6,450 bases of DNA from contig SLFZ01000107.1 in assembly GCA_007123975.1 (NCBI GenBank), forward strand, positions 1 through 6,450, written 5' to 3'. This stretch comes from Candidatus Izemoplasma sp. Lineage in GTDB: Bacteria; Bacillota_I; Bacilli_A; Izemoplasmatales; Izemoplasmataceae. The notes under the pieces were generated by a model. That model searched no databases and was not told the DNA's origin. It saw only the letters and a program-made list of their open reading frames with translations. This document shows positions 5,822-6,450 of this stretch, one piece after another; position 1 is the first letter of the stretch, and every line of letters begins with the position of its first letter. Both the position numbers and the translations under genes were made by a program.

Positions 5822-6450
5822 TTCACCACCCCTTTCAGATTATCATAGTTAAAGCGTTGGAAGAAACCGATGTTTCGGTATTTGCTGTAGCGTTCGGTTT
5901 TAATGTCGTATTGGTTTTTGCCTTGGTAGGAACGAATGTCTCGAAGCAAGACAATGCGCATCGTTTCATAAACCATCTCGGGGTCGTGATGAATGCCACC
6001 GAGTGGCTCATGGATGATGCCATCGATGATGTCGAGCTCTTCGAGATCATAGCTTGTAAGTTTCATGACTTCGGCCGCTTCTTTAGAGCGTTTTGCGTCT
6101 TTCCAAAGAATGCTGGCGTACCCTTCGGGCGAGAGGATGGAGTAGATGCTGTTTTCTAGCATGTACACCTTGTTTCCCATGCCGATGGCTAGCGCGCCAC
6201 CAGAGCCGCCTTCGCCGATGACAACGGCGATAATCGGCACACCGAGGTCGCTCATTTCGTAGAGGTTTCGAGCGATTGCTTCGCCTTGCCCGCGGGCTTC
6301 TGCGCCAATGCCAGGGTAGGCCCCTGGGGTGTCGATGAGGGTGACGATGGGTCGGTTGAACTTCTCGGCTTGTTTCATGAAGCGAAGGGCTTTTCGGTAG
6401 CCTTCCGGATGGGCCATCGCGAAGTTGACTTCAATGTTGTCTTCGGTGCA
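5818..6450 (-). CDS. accA: Acetyl-CoA carboxylase carboxyltransferase subunit alpha AccA (N-terminus outside window)
   Basis: AccA pairs with AccD to form the carboxyltransferase that moves the carboxyl group from biotin on AccB to acetyl-CoA, giving malonyl-CoA. This is the committed step of fatty-acid synthesis. The frame is open to the right edge, so 210 C-terminal residues are visible. Compared with a full protein of roughly 315-320 residues, about 105-110 are missing. The ATG at 6417 is internal: upstream residues still match the family (I-E-x-N-F before M-A-H-P-E-G-Y-R-K-A). In fragment numbering the crotonase-like core has D-T-P-G-A-Y-P-G at 40-47, G-E-G-G-S-G-G-A-L-A-I-G at 79-90 with its oxyanion-hole glycines, and S-P-E-G-Y-A-S-I-L-W-K-D at 107-118. 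It is the first visible gene of the operon; accD, accB and accC are likely upstream, but that is inference. Confidence 0.96.
   Translation of the reverse strand, partial: CTEDNIEVNFAMAHPEGYRKALRFMKQAEKFNRPIVTLIDTPGAYPGIGAEARGQGEAIARNLYEMSDLGVPIIAVVIGEGGSGGALAIGMGNKVYMLENSIYSILSPEGYASILWKDAKRSKEAAEVMKLTSYDLEELDIIDGIIHEPLGGIHHDPEMVYETMRIVLLRDIRSYQGKNQYDIKTERYSKYRNIGFFQRFNYDNLKGVVK

Noticed and set aside
5085..6159. Open frames up to 125 codons on the + strand opposite fabH and accA
   Set aside because: They mirror conserved coding sequence on the other strand and have no ribosome binding site or domain signature; length alone is not evidence in this base composition.
5818..6417. accA starting at the ATG at 6417-6415
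   Set aside because: The reading frame stays open to the window edge and the residues before this Met still match the AccA family, so the true start is outside the window.

Overview
The window looks like a bacterial chromosome segment of moderate G+C, most likely from the Bacillota (Firmicutes) or a related lineage. The reasons are strong purine-rich ribosome binding sites, a FabD with the G-L-S-L-G-E-Y nucleophile elbow common in that group, short U-tailed terminators, and a tightly packed type II fatty-acid gene cluster. TGA is used as a stop codon by several genes here (accA, fabH, fabG and the 268-residue membrane gene), so the Mycoplasma code does not apply. I cannot name a genus.

Layout. 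Positions 1-522 (+ strand) hold the C-terminal part of an APC-superfamily amino-acid permease whose start lies left of the window. Facing it on the - strand, at 540-1346, is a 268-residue polytopic membrane protein of unknown family. It has its own ribosome binding site, a likely promoter, and an intrinsic terminator that overlaps its stop codon. The intergenic stretch 1347-1516 carries this gene's promoter, an unusual set of CATG motifs (four of them spaced exactly 10 bp apart), and the terminator of the next operon. From 1517 to the right edge, all on the - strand, runs a fatty-acid biosynthesis operon. In transcription order it is accA (N-terminus cut by the window edge), fabH, fabD, fabG, fabF, fabZ. 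Its promoter lies outside the window.

How the genes work together. AccA is half of the carboxyltransferase that makes malonyl-CoA. FabD moves malonate onto acyl carrier protein (ACP). FabH starts the chain from acyl-CoA plus malonyl-ACP, and FabF performs the elongating condensations. FabG reduces the ketone and FabZ dehydrates the hydroxyacyl-ACP. The remaining step, enoyl-ACP reduction, and the ACP gene itself are not encoded here. Junctions within the operon are very short or overlapping (two ATGA overlaps, one 11-base overlap, and gaps of 2 and 19 bases), which points to one transcript with translational coupling.

Most of the window is ordinary housekeeping sequence with intact catalytic residues. 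I do not see a new multi-gene system. The parts most worth a second look are the CATG array at 1402-1488 and the unidentified membrane protein that it probably controls.
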